From NCBI RefSeq assembly GCF_026212465.1, contig NC_080055.1:14275783-14339782 (forward strand): a DNA stretch of 64,000 nucleotides. The letters run 5' to 3'. Under the pieces are notes generated by a model that saw only the letters and a program-made list of their open reading frames with translations, made no database searches and was not told the origin of the DNA. Position numbers and translations under genes: made by a program. Shown piece by piece: positions 62,580 to 64,000 of this stretch; position 1 is the first letter of the stretch; each line of letters opens with the position of its first letter. This DNA comes from Amaranthus tricolor (taxonomy: Eukaryota > Streptophyta > Magnoliopsida > Caryophyllales > Amaranthaceae).

Positions 62580-64000
62580 CACGTGCTAGAAATTACGTGT
62601 TAAGTTACGATTTTATGCGTTTTTAAGCGTTTTTGACACTTTTGCGCATAAAGTAGCTTAAACTTGGTTTGTTTTGCACGAAACTTGGCACACTACACTA
62701 TTTGGTATATATTATTGTGGTTAGTTTTTAGAATTGAAAATCATAGTCATATGCTAGAAATTACGTGTTAAGTTGCGATTTTATGCGTTTTTAAGCGTTT
62801 TTGGCACTTTTACGCATAAAGTAGCTCAAACTTTGTTTGTTTTGCACGAAACTTGGCACACAACACTATGTGGTATATATTATTATGTTGAAGTGGTTAG
62901 AAAACAAAATCATATTCATATCCCAGAAATTACGTGTTAAGTTGATATTTTATGCGTTTTTTTAAACGTTTTTGGCACTTTTGCGCTTAAAATAGCTCAA
63001 ACTTGATTTGTTTTGCACGAAACATGGCAAACAACACTATTTGGTATATATTATTGTGTTGAATTGGTTAGAATTAAAAATCATAGTCATATGCAAGAAA
63101 TTACGTGTTAAGTTACGATTTTATGCGTTTTTAAGCGTTTTTGGAACTTTTACGCATAAAGTAGCTCAAATTTTGTTTGTTTTGCACGAAACTTGGCACA
63201 CAATACTATTTGGTATATATTATTGGGTTGAAGTGGTTAAAATTGAAAATCATAGTCATACGCTAGAAATTACGTGTGAAGTTACGATTTTATGCGTTTT
63301 TAAGCGTTTTTGGCACTTTTGCGCATAAAGTAGCTTAAACTTGGTTTGTTTTGCACGAAACTTGGCACACTACACTATTTGGTATATATTATTGTGTTTA
63401 AGTTGTTAGATTTGAAAATCATAGTCATATGCTAGAAATTACGTGTTAAGTTGCGATTTTATGCGTTTTTAAGCCTTTTTGGCACTTTTGCTCATAAAGT
63501 AGCTCAAATTTTGTTTGTTTTGCACGAAACTTGGCACACAACACTATTTGGTATATATTATTTTGTTGAAGTGGTTAGAATTGAAAATCATAGTCATACG
63601 CTAGAAATTACGTGTGAAGTTGCGATTTTATGCGTTTTTAAGCGTTTTTGGCACTTTTGCACATAAAGTAGTTTAAAGTTGGTTTGTTTTGCACGAAACT
63701 TCGCACACTATACTATTTGGTATATATTATTGTGTTAAAGTGGTTAGAATTGAAAATCATAGTCATATGCCAGAAATTACGTGTTAAGTTGCGATTTTAT
63801 GCGTTTTTAAACGTTTTTGGCACTTTTGCACTTAAAGTAGCTCAAATTTTGTTTGTTTTGCATGAAACTTGGCACACAACACTATGTGGTATATATTATG
63901 GTGTTAAAGTGGTTAGAATTGAAAATCATAGTCATATGCCAGAAATTACGTGTTAAGTTGCGATTTTATGCGTTTTTAAACGTTTTTGGCACTTTTGCGC
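62580..64000 (+). repeat. 14-mer HOR unit C, cut by window end
   Basis: The first 1,421 bp of a third unit in the same order as A and B. Private changes are ATGTGGTTAG-type spelling near 62718, GAAAACAAAATC at about 62900 and TTTTTTTAAACG near 62957. The array continues beyond the window. Confidence 0.9.

Larger units (their letters stand above)
55374..64000 (+). repeat. Satellite block 6, distinct subfamily with 14-mer HOR
   Basis: Monomers average about 168.5 bp. Subfamily marks are TTTTATGCG in place of TTTTAAGGG, GAATTGAAAATC in place of GAATTGTAAATC, and frequent CATATGCTAG or CATACGCTAG endings. The core GGTTTGTTTTGCACGAAAC and the T-tract phasing are kept. Loss of some TAA stops leaves open frames of 60-118 codons, but these are translations of the repeat. 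The pattern repeats every 2,358-2,361 bp. Confidence 0.95.

Noticed and set aside
1..64000. CRISPR array
   Set aside because: The whole 170-bp unit repeats, without short repeats separated by unique spacers, and there are no cas genes.
1..64000. Human or primate alpha satellite, because of the about 170-bp monomer and HORs
   Set aside because: Only the length and HOR style agree. The sequence does not look like alpha satellite and no CENP-B box is intact.

Overview
The whole 64 kb is one kind of sequence: a eukaryotic satellite DNA array. AT-rich monomers of about 170 bp stand head to tail from end to end (roughly 375 of them, estimated from length). I found no supportable protein-coding gene, tRNA, rRNA, CRISPR array or bacterial signal, and no retrotransposon or other foreign insertion. 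The short open frames that exist are read through the monomer itself. Monomer length, purity and higher-order repeat (HOR) organisation are typical of centromeric or pericentromeric satellites. No sequence feature proves centromere function, and I do not recognise the species or a named satellite family. A plant is my first guess, an animal is possible, and a prokaryote is very unlikely.

Layout. (1) 1-9545: array in the reverse orientation, mostly a 6-monomer HOR of about 1,018 bp, with a diverged stretch at about 7.37-9.17 kb. (2) 9546-9645: exactly 100 N, an assembly gap, across which repeat orientation flips. (3) 9646-49185: about 39.5 kb in the forward orientation, the same 6-mer HOR (monomers named a-f here) in 36 unit intervals. 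Most are 1,017-1,021 bp; others have 4, 7, 8 or 10 monomers produced by unequal exchange. Several sequence variants of the HOR occupy different subregions. (4) 49186-55273: diverged monomers without the 6-mer rhythm, but with older, longer duplications (offsets about 4.6 kb and 1.7 kb). (5) 55274-55373: a second gap of exactly 100 N. (6) 55374-64000: a different monomer subfamily in the same orientation, arranged as a 14-monomer HOR of about 2,360 bp.

There is no gene network here. The points of interest are structural: nested repeat periods (about 170 bp, 1,018 bp, a possible 3-unit 3.05 kb period, 3.4-4.4 kb super-units, 2.36 kb), chimeric monomers that mostly switch identity inside one conserved core, A/T-tracts kept in helical phase in all subfamilies, and a CACGTG palindrome occurring about once per HOR in two unrelated HOR types. 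Monomer names a-f and the forward/reverse labels are conventions of this annotation. Similarity was judged by eye, not computed.
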